A stretch of 64,000 nucleotides of DNA, taken from assembly GCF_902459465.1 (NCBI RefSeq), contig NC_047081.1, positions 806,001-870,000 on the forward strand, given 5' to 3'. Every line of letters begins with the position of its first letter. The stretch's first letter is position 1. Source of the stretch: Asterias rubens. Its lineage: Eukaryota > Echinodermata > Asteroidea > Forcipulatida > Asteriidae. The notes under the pieces were generated by a model. It made no database searches, had not been told where the DNA came from, and was given only the letters and a program-made list of their open reading frames with translations. Made by a program: the position numbers and the translations under genes. Below are positions 63,986-64,000 of this stretch, in pieces.

Positions 63986-64000
63986 TGCAAGATGAAAAAC

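Larger units (their letters stand above)
58847..64000 (+). other. Intron of the PH-domain gene or intergenic DNA, repeat-rich
   Basis: No confident coding exon in 5 kb. Holds SINE fragments (59010, 59855-60010, 63065-63260), a CTTAGCAGCTCT element (60345-60560, fragment 62975-63060), G-rich runs (60282-60290, 62193-62209) and a reversed copy of the 30996 tandem unit at the right edge. Confidence 0.4.

Overview
This is a 64 kb piece of a metazoan nuclear genome. Genes are split by GT-AG introns, intergenic DNA is AT-rich, and short palindromic transposons and tRNA-derived SINEs are dense. The predicted proteins resemble vertebrate orthologues along their whole length, and the repeat style fits an invertebrate deuterostome. 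I favour an echinoderm, probably a sea star; this is an inference, with no species-level evidence in the window.

Layout: (1) 391-6631, minus: 5' half of gfpt1 (hexosamine synthesis), running off the left edge. (2) ~7950-13135, plus: skp1 (SCF ubiquitin-ligase adaptor), head-to-head with gfpt1. (3) 15148-18051, plus: vamp7 (longin R-SNARE), with a 16-bp minisatellite in its last intron. (4) 22515-26077, minus: ggps1 (geranylgeranyl diphosphate synthase). (5) 27420-28898, plus: fbxl15 (F-box/LRR substrate receptor), head-to-head with ggps1. (6) 33023-42695, minus, with 5' UTR to ~43.7 kb: a complete PIWIL2-type Piwi Argonaute of 962 aa in 18 coding exons. (7) 44135-47829, plus: pcna (sliding clamp), head-to-head with the Piwi gene across a compact promoter with E2F-like sites. 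(8) ~50-64 kb, plus: the 5' end of a PH-domain gene whose first coding exon is 58554-58846, probably with upstream noncoding exons. The rest of it lies to the right.

All exon chains were rebuilt by hand from splice sites and reading-frame phase, and every complete gene closes in frame at about the family length (SKP1 162, VAMP7 218, GGPS1 303, FBXL15 298, Piwi 962, PCNA 262 aa). The architecture is three head-to-head pairs (gfpt1/skp1, ggps1/fbxl15, piwil2/pcna). Functional links are loose: SKP1 and FBXL15 are subunits of one complex type; PCNA and Piwi are both expected in proliferating germline or stem cells. No new multi-gene system is evident. The most unusual items are the Piwi-PCNA divergent promoter, the repeated GRG motifs in the Piwi tail, the phase-locked minisatellite, and several nested or tandem palindromic elements.
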